Position numbers and translations under genes: made by a program. A DNA stretch of 64,000 nucleotides, taken from positions 2,108,001 through 2,172,000 of the forward strand of contig JABRWF010000006.1 in the NCBI GenBank assembly GCA_018343915.1, in the 5' to 3' direction. Positions 25,948 to 37,917 of the stretch are shown piece by piece. The stretch comes from Agroathelia rolfsii (taxonomy: Eukaryota; Basidiomycota; Agaricomycetes; Amylocorticiales; Amylocorticiaceae). Numbering within the stretch: the first letter of the stretch is position 1; the number at the start of each line of letters is the position of its first letter. The notes below the pieces were generated by a model. That model was given only the letters and a program-made list of their open reading frames with translations. It had not been told where the DNA came from and made no database searches.

Positions 25948-26815
25948 ATGTTGGACTGGGACGATACCCGTATCGTATTCACGAAGAGGTCCCTCATCGA
26001 ATTCCTCAAGTTAGTGACTCATGCTCCCTTAATGTCCCTGTCTCACAGCCCACTCACGAATGAACTTGCAGATACGCCGGCGTCACTGTTGATACCAACT
26101 TTACCAATATATCCAAACTCCCAAGTATTTATGTCTTCGCACTACTTTCATCGTACATCTACTAACGCCTAAGCAGAATATGCTCAATTTGGTCAACTGA
26201 GCGGAGATGCTGGAGCCTTGAATCCGACAGGTTAGTAGACAAAACACACAAAACTTACCATTGTTGCACAGACCTGTTAATTCTTTCATTGCATTCAGTC
26301 ACTCCAACGAAAGAGAAGACACGAGAGTTCGCATCGCCCATTCGCAGACACACCGATATCTTCAATTATGACGACGACGATGCACTCTCTACTGCGCCTC
26401 CACTCCCGGTCGCTAGTCAAGTAGCCAAAGAAAAAGAGAAAGGATTCGATGATGACGATGATGATAATGCTCCTACTAACCCTAACGCTCCCAAACCGAG
26501 CAGGTAGGCTTAACAATTTTGCATATGTATGATCCCCTACTGAGCATTACAGGCGAGTCCGAGAGGCGCCGGGAGGAACTAGCTCCATGGGAAATTTCTT
26601 CGACACACCTGAGACCGAGACTTTCAAACCATCACGTCGGTATGTACCGGTTTCACCAGAACTCTGTCCCACTATACCTGTTTAATGTAACATGTATCCT
26701 AGTGTTCGACAAAACCCAGGAGGCCAAGACAGCATTTCAGGGGTAAGCAGGGTTCTACTATCAGTTCCGTTTCATCGTTAACTGGTTCTTGATCTGGTTT
26801 CCTTAGTTCTTTTGA
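25948..26815 (+). CDS. Small acidic protein with SPIRAL1/Jupiter-like PGG repeats
   Basis: Six exons can be joined with clean GT..AG introns: MLDWDDTRIVFTKRSLIEFL, YAGVTVDTNFTNISKLP, KYAQFGQLSGDAGALNPT, a long exon with SPIRRHTDIFNYDDDDALS and an acidic run, a fifth with RRVREAPGGTSSMGNFF, and a last stretch RRVRQNPGGQDSISG that splices to a nine-base exon FF-stop (26807-26815). The repeated unit Arg-Arg-Val-Arg-x-x-Pro-Gly-Gly-x-x-Ser, ending in a double Phe, resembles the conserved ends of plant SPIRAL1 and animal Jupiter/HN1, small microtubule-associated proteins. That link is my inference from the motif. The start is uncertain: the reading frame is open from 25948, but the true first exon could lie upstream. 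Confidence 0.6.
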
Positions 26816-26935
26816 TGCAGAAAACACATAGCCAAAGCATGTAACAATATAAACACGATGTACACCTGTATACCAAAACAATGAAATATGTTTAAAGGAG
26901 GGCTCGCACATCCCAGCCGCCGCGAGCAAAAAGTA

Positions 26936-27043
26936 TGGTGGAAGCGGGGTTCGAACCCGCGCGGAGTTTCCCCCATTGGGAATCCACTTGCAAGCAAGAA
27001 GCAAGCTTAAATCCAACGCCTTAGACCGCTCGGCCATCCCACC
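26936..27043 (-). tRNA. tRNA-Leu (anticodon UAA) with intron
   Basis: The reverse complement starts GGTGGGATGGCCGAGCGG and ends with the T-arm GGGTTCGAACCCCGC and acceptor TTCCACC plus discriminator A. The acceptor stem GGTGGGA pairs with TTCCACC (one G-U). Box A (TGGCCGAGCGG) and box B (GGTTCGAACCC) are intact. The anticodon stem 5' side TTGGA is followed by TTTAAG, giving anticodon TAA (plus-strand 27007-27009). An intron of about 20-24 bases rich in CTTGCTT follows position 37. The variable arm GGGGGAAACTCCGC marks a class II tRNA. The 3' anticodon strand reads CCCAA, so one stem pair (A31-C39) is mismatched. Confidence 0.85.
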
Positions 27044-27353
27044 AGCGTCCCTGTATAGGTCAAAGTGTAAATAGATATCTGTTTGAGAAGGAAACGTATC
27101 AACCTTAGTTGTCAAGATTGCATGAAGATAATTTGCTACAAATAAACTATACACGGGCATGGATGTTGCATGGAATGAAATGATAGAAAGAAAGAAGAAT
27201 AAAAGAAAAGAAACATTGTAAGGCATGAATAAAATAATGCATGAATGCGGTAGCTGGGTCATATCATCATAATAAACCAAAGAAGGTACGCTAGGGTCCC
27301 AACAGTTCCATTAGTAGTAATGTTCTCTGAGTACTGATGAATCGGGATGGCAT
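27044..27353. other. Gap between tRNA-Leu and formin 3' end
   Basis: 310 bases of AT-rich sequence with a purine run at 27180-27210. It should hold the upstream control sequence of the tRNA (transcribed leftward) and the 3' UTR of the formin gene, which also runs leftward. No open frame of interest. Confidence 0.45.
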
Positions 27354-30300
27354 CTAGTCTGTCGTAGACTCTGGTAGGACGGAAAGAGACGGCAAGGACG
27401 ATGTACCAATGTCTCCAAATTCCATCATGTTGTCAGTGTCCTCTGCAACGCCCTCTAACCTCCTCCTTGTTCTCCGTGGTCGCACTGTGGTAGTCGAAGA
27501 TGAAGTAGCCATATCTGCATTAGGGAACTCCGATCTCAGCTGCGCAAGCATATCTAGGGCGACGCTTGCAGTGCCTGTATCATCCATCTTCAAGTCCAGA
27601 GGAATGATAGGCTTGTTGTCTGGCACTGGGCGCGCGCGCCGTGCTCTTCGGCCAACGACATCTCCATTGCGCAATTTCTCCATAAGATTATCAAGCACCG
27701 CAGAATCTTCAGGGTCCGCAGAAATCGATGCTTCCTGTGCCCGTCTAGCCTTGTTCTCCTCAGCAAGAAGCTTCCGTTTCTCCGCCGCAGCCTTTTCTTC
27801 GGCAGCCGTCTGGTTGTCAGACTTGCATTTCTGTTGGGCAGGCAGATGTTGAACACCACTAAGCAACCCGGAGAGTGGAGGGAAAAAAATACCTTGTAAG
27901 ACGTGACGAACGTCTTGAAGATACCATAGAACTCGGCAGATGACATGTTCTTCTCATCTTCGCCATAGTACTTGATCGCATCGGTGAATGTGTGGTCAGC
28001 CCTGTCAGTCTCATCCACCAAATCTTCGGCCCTGTTGGTGGCTTTGCTGACGAAACTCCACATTTGTCGTCCATAACGATCGGCTTGGTCGAGGTCAGAG
28101 AAGTGGGTATTGAGATCAGCTTTGATGCGCTTCAGGCCTTCTCGTAACTCTCCTAGGCCTTTGCGGATGTCCTGAAGGTTTACTGAGAGTAAAGAAAATG
28201 GGTTAAACAAATATTTGTAGACAGGAGAATTTGTAAATGCGCACTCCGGTATGCCTCGGCAGGCTTGTTGAGTTCGTCTAGGAAATTTTCCATGTCGGGG
28301 AAATGCTTGGCAATTGTTCGCTCAAGGAAATGCAACAATGTAGTGTTGTTGACAGATTTGGTATCGACAAGCTGAGCAGGGAATTAACAACGCTACGAGT
28401 CGAGGGATAAAACTTGATCATACCTTGTTGATACTGCTAACCTTGAAACCAAAGGCACCACCCTTGATACCAGTACCATTCATGTAATTTCCGATGAGGA
28501 GGATGAGCTGTTTAGAGTATTCAGGTTCATACATTGTAGTAAAGTGTGGAATTATCTTACACTCAGTAACTCTTTGAACTTTTTGGCATGAAGAAGGGCA
28601 TCTCCGGCGTCAGAAAGCTTCCTAGCGCTCTATTGCAGAATGTAAGCAAGAATAGTATGTTCACAAGGCATGCATACGTACATCGTCTAATAGGCCCCAT
28701 GTTTCATCAAAAGTAGATTTGTACAACATGCCTTCGATGCGTGGGCCAAGACGGTCTATTTGTATGAGCTTCACCATAAGTCGATCCGATGGGTGTAGTG
28801 TTTCAAGTTCTGCCTCATCAGCATTACGATAGACGTTGAGTTTTCCAATCTGTAACAAAAAAAACTATTAACATCGAGCCGGATACAACCGCATGAAAAC
28901 ATCACTTCACCTGCTCAGGTGTGGGAAGAACAGGTTTGAGTTCGCTGAGGAAGACTTGTGTACATAGCTCTTGATCGAAATCCTTGATCCGCCTCGCAAT
29001 TTCTTCTGGTGGGAGCTTCTTTGCACGATGAATGAGGATTTCTGAGTTTTTTTTCGAAGTGAGCTGGGAAAGAACCACAATGATTTGAAACCAGGAAACT
29101 TACCAACTCGCTTCTTGGTCTGTGGATCGAGCACACTCTTGAGCTCGGCACGTTTGAGTCGGTCTAAGGAAAAATTATGAGTTCATACTATGAAACAATA
29201 AACAGCAGCATGACGTTGTCTTACCCATATCTCGCTTGACGAGCTGCTTGGCCTTGAAATCCTCCTCCATCTCCTGCCACACACCATCTATTTGGAACTT
29301 CTTGATAATCAAGTCTTCCCTCTGCGGCTCTTCTTCGTTCCAAATCGTCTTCGCCACCTGGGGCTGACCCAGCTTGTCCCACTGTAGCTGCTTCATCTTC
29401 GTATTGGGTGTGACGGACATTCCCTTGCGTATTTCGTCAATAGTCAAGGCAGCACCTAGAAGTTTTGCACCGCCTTTGGCGATGGAAGGACCTTGACCAG
29501 GTATCTTTCGCATGGGTGGTGGTGGTGGCGGTGGTGGTGGAGGCGCGGATAAGTTTGCAGAAGGCATGCCCTTGAAGCCGACTGGAGGAGGAGGAGGCGG
29601 GGGCGGTGGCGGCGGCGGTGGTGGTCCAGCTTCTGCAGAGCCGGGCGGAGGTGGTGGTGGTGGCGGAGGAGGAGGGGGAGGAGGAGCTGATGACGACGGC
29701 TCGCCAGCTTCAGCTTCTGAGGATATGGGTCCGGATGATGAAGTTACGGACGCAGACCCGGGTTGACCTATCCCATCTCCCTCCTCCAGGAGAGTTGGCA
29801 GTTTCGATGGGCTCTGAGAGCTTGGATCGACGGCAGAAGAAGACATGTTGCCGTTCCTTCCTGCCAGATTTTTACTGGAGTGATCGGCCTGCGATCCAGA
29901 AGCGAGACCAGCTCTTCCACCTCCACCTCCACCTTCGGCTTTACCATCTGATGCGACGGAACTGACACTGGTCGGTGTGCTGTCCTCGGTCATTCCAGTG
30001 TAACCGCTTCTTGTGGTGAAGCGGTCAAATTCGCTCTCAGCATCCTGCTCATCCATGCTGTATTCACTCCTCTCGGTGACATCGCCAAGCCCTCTGCCTG
30101 GTGCGCGAAGATGCTTGTTCTTGTATATCCGAGAGAGTGAAGGGCCGACGTCGACATCCGACTTTTGCCTACGGGGAGAGCCTCGGATGCTGCGAGAGCC
30201 GGCACTGCCTTCTTTAGGAGAATACTTGGAAGAAAAGATAAGCAAGTCGGTATAATGAAAAGAAAGCAAAACAAAAAGACACACATATGCAACTCCTGCA

Positions 30301-33112
30301 GCCAGCTGCTGTTGCATTTGCTCTTGCGCATCTGCGTCATCGGCATCCATAAACTGCGAATTTCTCGTCCCATTCGGTCCATCTGCCGCAGCTGAAGAAT
30401 ACACCCCCTGCTTGCCACCCTTGCCTTTCTTTCTCGAGCTGCGACCATTGGACCTGCCTAGTGTACCATCCGTCTCACCCGGCCCCGATTCCTCATCAGA
30501 ATCACCGCGACCCGACGATCCATTGGCACCACCTCCAGCACCGGACTTCTTCTTCCCCCACCGACCACCCCCCTCCAAAATACTAAACGTCCTGCCCCTC
30601 TGCAGATTCTTCTCCAACGAGTTGATGAACACCTTCGTCTCCACATCCATATTCGTCGTATCCAGAATCTTATCGACACCGGACCCAAACTCCTTCAGCA
30701 TGCGGAAGAGCTCCATGATCTGCGCCTCAAGCTGATCGATCCGCATCTCATACTCGTTCCTCTGCGCCTCGATCTGCTCCTCAAGCCGTGAGGCCTTGTC
30801 GCGTGAGACAGCCAACTTGCCCTCCACGCGCGCGAGCTCTTCTTGCAGCTGACCGACGAGGCCGTCCCCGCCCTGCGCCACCTGCTGCTGTACGGACTCT
30901 AGCTCAAGCTTCATGTGCGCCATCTGCGCACGCGTCTCGGCCAGCTCCAGCTCCGCGCCCTGCATGCGATCCGAGTCATTAAACCGGTCGATAATATTCG
31001 AGACCGACAGGCCCAGACGCGCCTCCGCGCCGGCCAGCTTCTTATCCAGCACCACGTCCGTCACGAGCGAATCGATGAGCTGGTAATAATGCACCATCGC
31101 GGGCCCCTCCTCGCGGATGAGGAGCAGATGCTGCATCATGCTCAGGAAGTAGTCCCGCGCCTTCGTGTCGCCCGTGCGGGCCTGGATGGCGTTGTACACG
31201 TCCTGCGCGTTGTTCAGGTCATGTAGGATCTCCTCGTCGAGCTGCTCGCGCAGGCGCACCTCGTCTTCGTCCAGCCGCTCCTGCAACTTGCGCAGTTGCT
31301 TGTCGATCATCTCCACGCCGAACTCGGAGCAGAGCGCAATGATGCGCTGGAGGCCTGAGGCCTCCATCTGCGAACGATAGTGCAGCCGCAGATCGAGATC
31401 GTCGACGAATTCGAATAGGGCGTTGATGAGTACCAAGTTGGTGAGCTAGAGAAAGAGGGGGGGGGGGGAGGGGTTTAGTTATAAGGCAGATAGTATTCAT
31501 CGTCCTCATTACCGTATAATCATTCAGCGAAGTATCAACACCACCACTGCCTTTCCTGATATCATCCCTCGCACCGACGAGCGTGCCCATCCTCCCACGA
31601 CCTACAAGTGCCTGCTCAAACGACTTGAACCAGTACGCAAACGGCCCGTTCGTCTCGTTGTTGGCGATGCTGAGTGCCTCGAGTGCGCTGATGACGAGGC
31701 CATGGTCGCGCCCTTGCTCCCAAAAGGCGACAACGGTGAGGACCTCGACCACGAGCCGCCGCGTCGGGTAGTGTGGCGAGTTGAGCGAGGAGGCGATCTG
31801 CGTGACGATTTGGTTGTGACTCAGGGCCTCTTCAATGGCGAAGCGCTGGTTAAAGATGAAGCGCAGGCATTTGACGATTTCGTATTCGAGTTCGGTTTGG
31901 GGCGGGCGTCTTCACACAAAGTGGCATAAGGACTATGTAGGATAATCAAAATTTTCCTAGAACGCACCGATTTGGCCCATGATGACGGCTGATGTGTGCC
32001 AGAGTGTTTGCAAGGACCGAAGTTCCCTTGCTATCTATAAACTCATGAAACCACCTAGCACGGGTAACCAATCAGTATGCTACCCCACAAGGAAAGATAA
32101 GAAAATCGCCCACATACACCATCTGATTGCCGCGCAACGAGACCATCAAGCTCTGCGCCTGCTTAGGCGTGACCGTGCGATCCAAAAACTTTTTGATATA
32201 CCACTGCGGCGAGCCCTCAACGATCGCGAGCGCCTGTCCCTTCTCGCCCTGCTTCCGCTCCTGCTCCTCGCGTTGGAGCTGCTCCTTCCAGCGCAGCTGC
32301 TCATCGCTGAACACCAGCTGCCACTTCTGCTCAATCGTCATGCCGTTCAGGTCGCCCAGCTCACGCGTGCGCACGACCTGCTTGAAGAGCTCCTCGATCG
32401 TCTCGTCGTCCTCCGGGCGCGGGAAGTTAAACGTCTCGCTGCCATGCTTGGCCTGGTGGTAGAGATGCGAAATATGCGATAGGTGCGGATGCGGTGTATA
32501 CTCGTGCGTCGAGGAAGTAAAAGACGTGCTCGTGGCCGAGGAGGGGTAGCGCGAATTACGCATGCCGCCGCCGCCGCTAGTGAGATCAGAACGTGAAGTC
32601 ATGGCGGACGTGGGGCGCGAGCTTGATGGCGTCACTGGCAGATTTGTATTGCCCGCTGATGACATCGTAGGCGATGAAGGTGGGAAGGGCATCGGGGGAA
32701 AGTCGGAGCCCGAGGGACTGCGTCCGGACGAGGAGGAAGCCTCGCCCCGCCGTAGCTGGCGTGAGTTGGAGCTCTTCGGACGTGGCGTGGCGGAGGCGCG
32801 GGACTGTTGGTCGGCGAGAGAGGAAGAGGAGGAGGAGCTCGGTGCGGGAGAGCGAATGTCGCGGTCGGAGTAGGTTCGTCTGCCACTGGCGAAATTGAAC
32901 TCGGTGCCAGTGGAGGTCAGAGTCGGGTTCGTGATTGGGGCCGAGATGGATGGGACTGTGCGTAGGCCTTGGGATACGGTGCCTACGGCGGGAGGCATAC
33001 GAGAGGGGGTGTCTAGCTGATCATACGGTATAGAGCGGTCATGAAGGTCCTGGCTGGAAGAGATGGATGACTGCCGTGGACGGCCTTTGATCTTGCCCAG
33101 AAAAGATGTCAT
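27354..33112 (-). CDS. Diaphanous-related formin (Bni1/SepA type)
   Basis: Actin-nucleating protein that builds actin cables and the cytokinetic ring, controlled by Rho GTPases. The start at 33112 gives MTSFLGKIKGRPRQSS and a long Ser/Pro-rich leader. The GTPase-binding/FH3 part begins near 32420 (ETIEELFKQVVRTRELGDL) and runs through 31220. A coiled coil with LEEQIEAQRNEYEMRIDQLE lies near 30720-30800. FH1 is at 29510-29700, with several runs of 8-15 prolines. FH2 starts near 29400 (NTKMKQLQWDKLGQP) and continues to about 27900 through many small exons. A DAD-like tail LDNLMEKLRNGDVVGRRARR lies near 27640-27700, and the protein ends PESTTD at 27354. The order GBD, FH3, FH1, FH2, DAD defines a diaphanous-related formin. 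Total about 1,700 residues. Confidence 0.94.
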
Positions 33113-33944
33113 GGGCGTGGATAAAGCGATGAAAAACGAGTATCAGAGGAGGATATCTGCGTTTTGTTGGTGGTCTCTCGAGGGACTGTAAGCCGTGCGT
33201 GTGTGGTGGAAGATAAAGACAGTGTGCCACGATTGGAACACAGGTATCTTTTTTTTTTTTTTCTTCTCTTCAAAGCAGCAGCAGCCAATAAGGCAGTGAA
33301 TAACGATTGATTCTCTATGACTGATGCGTATGCGCCGTATAGCAGAACAGGTGGGAATGGTCGTTGTTGCACCGGGCGATCAGTTCAGTTGCAGTCGACT
33401 ACTGCCGTCGCAACGGGGTTGAATTGATATTTGTGAAAAAGAAAGAAAGCAGAAGTAAATATGGTATATTATAACCAGCAAGAGCCCGAGCAGAATATAG
33501 CCAGTCGGTCGTCGTCGAGCGAGATGCCAAATGGCAGCCTATAGCAGAGAGGCCGCCGTAGCTGACTGGAGACAGAGAACAAGCAACAGCCGCAACTGCC
33601 TTTCTTCGTCATCATTACAGTCATTATCTCTGATGGTCAAATGATTATTATTATTATTATTTATCCCTCAGCATCGCATCTCTCTCGCAGCTAAACCGAT
33701 CGACGCTAGTGCTCATGCATTCCCAATATCCTAGCAATTTTCCATTATATAACCTCAGCCCCTTTAATCCTATCTCCTGCTTAAAGAAAGTCTTCTGACA
33801 TAAATGGGCGGCTGGGCAATACGCTTACCACCCACGGCATCTGCTCGACTGCTCGCCCTCCTCTTAACATCGCCAGCTTGTGCTTGGGGAAACTAGCTCC
33901 TGCAGCAGTCCATTAACCCCAACTCCTCAAGCCAAGTCTGCAAG
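33113..33944. promoter_or_regulatory. Divergent region upstream of formin
   Basis: 832 bases. Features seen are a T12-rich tract at about 33248-33261, a TTATTATTATTATT run near 33645-33662, and pyrimidine-rich stretches such as CATCTCTCTCGCAG near 33676 typical of fungal core promoters. An open stretch on the minus strand (33109-33372) looks non-coding. Probably promoters and 5' UTRs for the formin and the small membrane protein. Confidence 0.4.
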
Positions 33945-34410
33945 ATGTTAGCCCCGTTCATGCCCAGTACGTTTCCTCTCAATATGCATCATTGCACCCA
34001 CCCGTCCGCTTATCACAGCCAACATACATTTCGCAGCTCTGATCATCATTTCTATCGCCTTCCTAGTCATCCTCCTTGCCCTTGGCGTGGTAGTCGTCCA
34101 GGTCAAATTCAGCCAGCGATGCCGCCAAGACCAGTCCAAGGGCGACGTCGAATCAGCTACTGGAGGATTGAGTCCGACCGGGATAGTGGCACCAGGGCAC
34201 GACGCCGCTCAGCCAAGGCCTGAGGCAGTGGTGGACTTGAACGAGACAAGCATCTCATCTGGCGAGGAGGAGGAGGAGGTTGGGGAGCCATCTACACCCC
34301 GCTGCCCGATTGTAGTCGTTCTGACGCCTCCCACCCCGGTCGACGAGGAAAGTCGATCAAGCATAGACAGCGCACTCATATGGGGAATTGATCCTTCCTT
34401 CTTAGGATGA
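33945..34410 (+). CDS. Small single-pass membrane protein of unknown function
   Basis: Two exons. The first, 25 bases from 33945, encodes MLAPFMP; an intron ending in CAG at about 34035 joins it to LIIISIAFLVILLALGVVVV, one clear transmembrane helix, followed by a basic stop-transfer QVKFSQRCRQ. The remaining ~90 residues are predicted cytosolic, acidic and low complexity (SSGEEEEEVGEPS), ending SIDSALIWGIDPSFLG. The short N-terminus and following positive charges suggest a type III or signal-anchor topology with the tail in the cytosol. I do not recognise the family. The clean splice that creates a textbook membrane helix is the main support for a real gene. Confidence 0.6.
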
Positions 34411-35415
34411 GAACGACGAAACGTTTCTCTCGGTCTTTTCCCACGTGGGCATGAAAGACATGATGTTCTTGGGCTATTACTCTCAAATCTGGCATTTGGG
34501 TTCTCTACTCTACACTACCGCTTCTCTTTTCTTCGCTGTTCATTTTCCTCATCGTCACGACAACACACGCACACCTTGCATCACGACGCATTTCCCTAAA
34601 AGTGACATCACATTTATCAAATCCCAGTTCTGAAACGTCATCATGGTCGCCAGCAGGCAGATGCTTGAATACCTAGAGTATTCTTAGAGGGACGAAGTAT
34701 TATCCAGATACACACATTTCCTTTTTTAATCACACGGCTCGATAATGTTCCCAACAATCATAAAGGAGCTTCGCCAGCTGGGATAAAATACACGGATCGT
34801 ATGCCATTGCGCAGCACATGATTATAACAGCTTCATCTTGCTCCCACCGTGCGAGGGCTACGTATACAGGTTCGCTCATTGACCATTACATTACACCTGT
34901 TCGTAATAATTTCCCCATATTGCGCACACCGACGTAATTATCCAAACTTTACATACAGTCCATACTAATATTACAACGCGATATGATTGACTTTTTCCTC
35001 TTTGTCCATTACATGATAATTGCTTCAACTCGTCTATGTATGTACGAAGCATCCTATTCAAGATACAGTAATTACTATGGGTACCCAAGAACAATGAAAG
35101 TAATAAAAAAAAATAGAAAAAAAAAGGTATAGATTCGCTGATAAGAGAAGAAAAACGGGATATCATCGAGAAAACAGGGAAACTTGAAGAAATAAAGAAA
35201 AGTCGCATAATCAACAGACAGGCAGCCAAGCACAAACCCGCTCATGTCAACTGTCAAATTAATCCTACACACCTCTTAACACACAAAACACAGATGAAGA
35301 AACACAAACCACAACCTGCTATATCACCATCGTCGCTATTTCGCATCCGATTTCTTTTCTTTTCTTTTTTTATGGCTAGCAGGCAGAGCAAGCTCCCCTC
35401 CTCCCTCTCCTCCTT
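34411..35415. other. 1.0-kb gap between convergent genes
   Basis: Between the stop codons of the small membrane protein (+) and the Met30-like gene (-). Contains AT-rich stretches and A-tracts near 35105-35128. No supported ORF. Likely the two 3' UTRs and terminators. Confidence 0.45.
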
Positions 35416-37917
35416 TCAGCTAAAATTCCAAATCCGAATCTCCCCATCCTCACTGCCGGACACGATCTTATCCTCGCCCAGACTCAGACACGTTACAGGC
35501 GTAGTGTGCCCCACGAGCGTGCCCGTGCACTTGCCGTCCTCGTGCGCCCAAACTTTGATCGTCCGGTCATGGCTCCCGCTCACAAGCCGGAGCCGATCGC
35601 TGGCGACGGCCCAGACGCCCTCAATATGCCCAAAGAGCGTGCGGAGGACCTTGCCGGTGTTGATGTCCCAGAACTTGATCGTGTTGTCCAGGCTACCTGA
35701 GATAAGTACCGGCGTTCGCCGTGAAGATGAGGAAGCAGTAGAGTATACGTCATCTAATGTCAGACCCGACAACGGCGCAGACGGTGTAAGAGAACGGGTG
35801 GGTGTATTGGCATCAAGGCCACTTGAGCCCCCTTGAGAAACCATAGTCGCTGCTGCGGACGAAGAATGGGACTCATCCACGGCGTCTGAGCAGCCCTCGT
35901 CCATGACCAACAGCTTCATACTCTGCACCTGTGCTACATGCCCACTGTATTGCCGCACACACGAGCGCGTGGTCAGATCCCAAAGTCGAATAGTACCATC
36001 GTCCGACGCCGAGAAGAGCATCTTTCCTGGATCGATGTTTGGACCTGCATTAGAATGCATGGGAGAAGAGCTACCAGAACACGAGGAAGGAGAGGCCAGC
36101 GCCGTCGACGATATCGGTGCGCTGCTCGTCGAATCCCAGAGCTGCACCGAGTTTACCCAGTCGCAGTGCCCACGGAGCGTAAAGGCCTCGCCGGTACGGA
36201 AGTTCCACACTTTAATCGTAGCATCAACACTTCCGCTCGCGAGAACATTGGAATCGTAATTGAGACAAACAACACCCTCGGTGTGCCCCTCAAGCGTGCG
36301 AATACACCGCCCCTTGCGCCAGTCCCAGACTTTGATAGTGTGATCCATACTGCCCGTGATCAGCTTCGCCTCGTCAAACTGGAGCGCACGGACGGCACGC
36401 GTATGCCCGCGCATGACGAGGACCTCCTGACCCGTGTCCATATTCCAAACGCGCACAGTTCGGTCATATGAGCCAGTGATCAGGATAGGAAACGACGGAT
36501 GCGACAATGACTCGCTGAACTGCATGCACATGACGCCATCGGTGTGGCCCTTGAGTGTACGGACCTTGTATCGACCGCGCCGCCAGTTGCGTTCGACGGT
36601 AAGACGCTCGCTGTATACGTCCTTCCACGGCCGCGTGGTAGCCACGGGCGGCTCGCTCGTGTTTGATATCAATAGTGATGAGGATGAGGAAAGTGATGAG
36701 GATGAGGAGTGCTCGCCCTCATCCATCGATGAAGGTGATAACCCAGATGAAGCAAAAGCGTCGACCGAAGAAGAGGAAGACGAATCTATGGACCGAAATG
36801 AGGACGAGGAAGGACCAGGGCCAACCATAGCATTGACCATATTATTCTCGGCCCGCTGCCGTTTTGCACTTCGCTGTCCAGACTCGTATTGCGAACTGGA
36901 GGGGTCGGAAGGATCTGGCGATTCCAACTCGCGCTTTTTTAATTTCGTCCCTGGTGATTCCTGCTGTTGATGGTGATGATGATGATTATGATGATGATTA
37001 TATTGCTGTTGAACAGACGAGACGGTCGCTGTGGCCGAAGAAGAGCTGGTACGGCCGAGACGCTTTTTCTCTAGCACCGGTAGGCCCCACCCGCACTTGG
37101 TGCACTTTTGGCCAATGTGCTGCTCGCATATCCCGCGCCAGATCATGTCGTCGTCGGCGAGGACCTTCCACCGACGGCTAACCTGTGCCGCACGGCAGAG
37201 CGAGGTAGCGTCAAGGTAGCCCAGAATACGAATAGCAACTTCGCCAGGCAGGACGGAGAAGGGGTCAAGGCGAATGATGGAACCCAGCTGCTCGCTGAGC
37301 ATGGATAGCTGCGAAAAGCAACACATCGTTAGTAGCCCTTGTAAGATGATTGCACGGCGCGGATGAGGAGATGCTGAGAAATTAGACCAAACGGCGCTGA
37401 TCGATTCTCGCTCTTCGATGGACAGACCGTCTAATGACTTGAATACATATACAAGTGTCAGATACAGTCAGCTGAACATAAAATGGCGTCTTACCTGCTG
37501 CAACTTCATGTTCGTCCCCTCATCTGCCATCCGTTGGTGTCGAACACACAGCTTCCTACCCGCTGGTGGAGTCGAAGTGTTAGTAGAGACCGCCCTTGTC
37601 TTCTTCTCGTCCGCCTCATGATGCGGGGAGTGGTCCATCCTCTTCACCGACAGTGGGGGCTGTAGGTCGCGTGCAGCGGCGGCTGTTGCGGAAGCGAGAC
37701 GAGGCGCCGGGAGGGTATCACAGACGTAGCCTGAGGAAGAGGACGAGGCTTTAGAGAGAGATGCAGGCACTGCTGCTGATGATACTGAGACTGATGTCGA
37801 GGACGAGGAGGCGGCCATGCCGTGGTAAGAGATGAAGGGATCCGAGGTGGATTTATGTAAAGAAGGCATGAGTAATTCCCTGCAAACATCTAATACAAGA
37901 TCTTCTCTCACTTGCAC
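35416..37917 (-). CDS. F-box/WD40 protein, Met30/SconB type
   Basis: Substrate receptor of an SCF ubiquitin ligase, in yeast controlling sulfur-amino-acid gene expression and cell cycle. An N-terminal Ser/Ala-rich exon (37468-37917) leads to LDGLSIEERESISAVWSNFS and GLLTMCCFSQLSMLSEQL, the typical Met30/SconB N-terminal region. The F-box is LPGEVAIRILGYLDATSL near 37180-37260, followed by GICEQHIGQKCTKCGWGLP. A His/Gln-rich insert lies near 36965-37005. Seven WD repeats run from about 36560 to 35416 (for example VRVWNMDTGQEVLVMRGHTR, IKVWDWRKGRCIRTLEGHTE). The cysteine-containing linker after the F-box separates it from Cdc4-type proteins. The start is 37917 (longest) or an ATG at 37869. Confidence 0.88.

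Noticed and set aside
29512..29766. Glycine-rich open frame on the plus strand
   Set aside because: Antisense of the proline-rich FH1 region of the formin; CCN proline codons read as GGN glycine on the other strand.
30412..30735. 107-codon open frame on the plus strand
   Set aside because: Antisense of formin coding sequence between the coiled coil and FH1.
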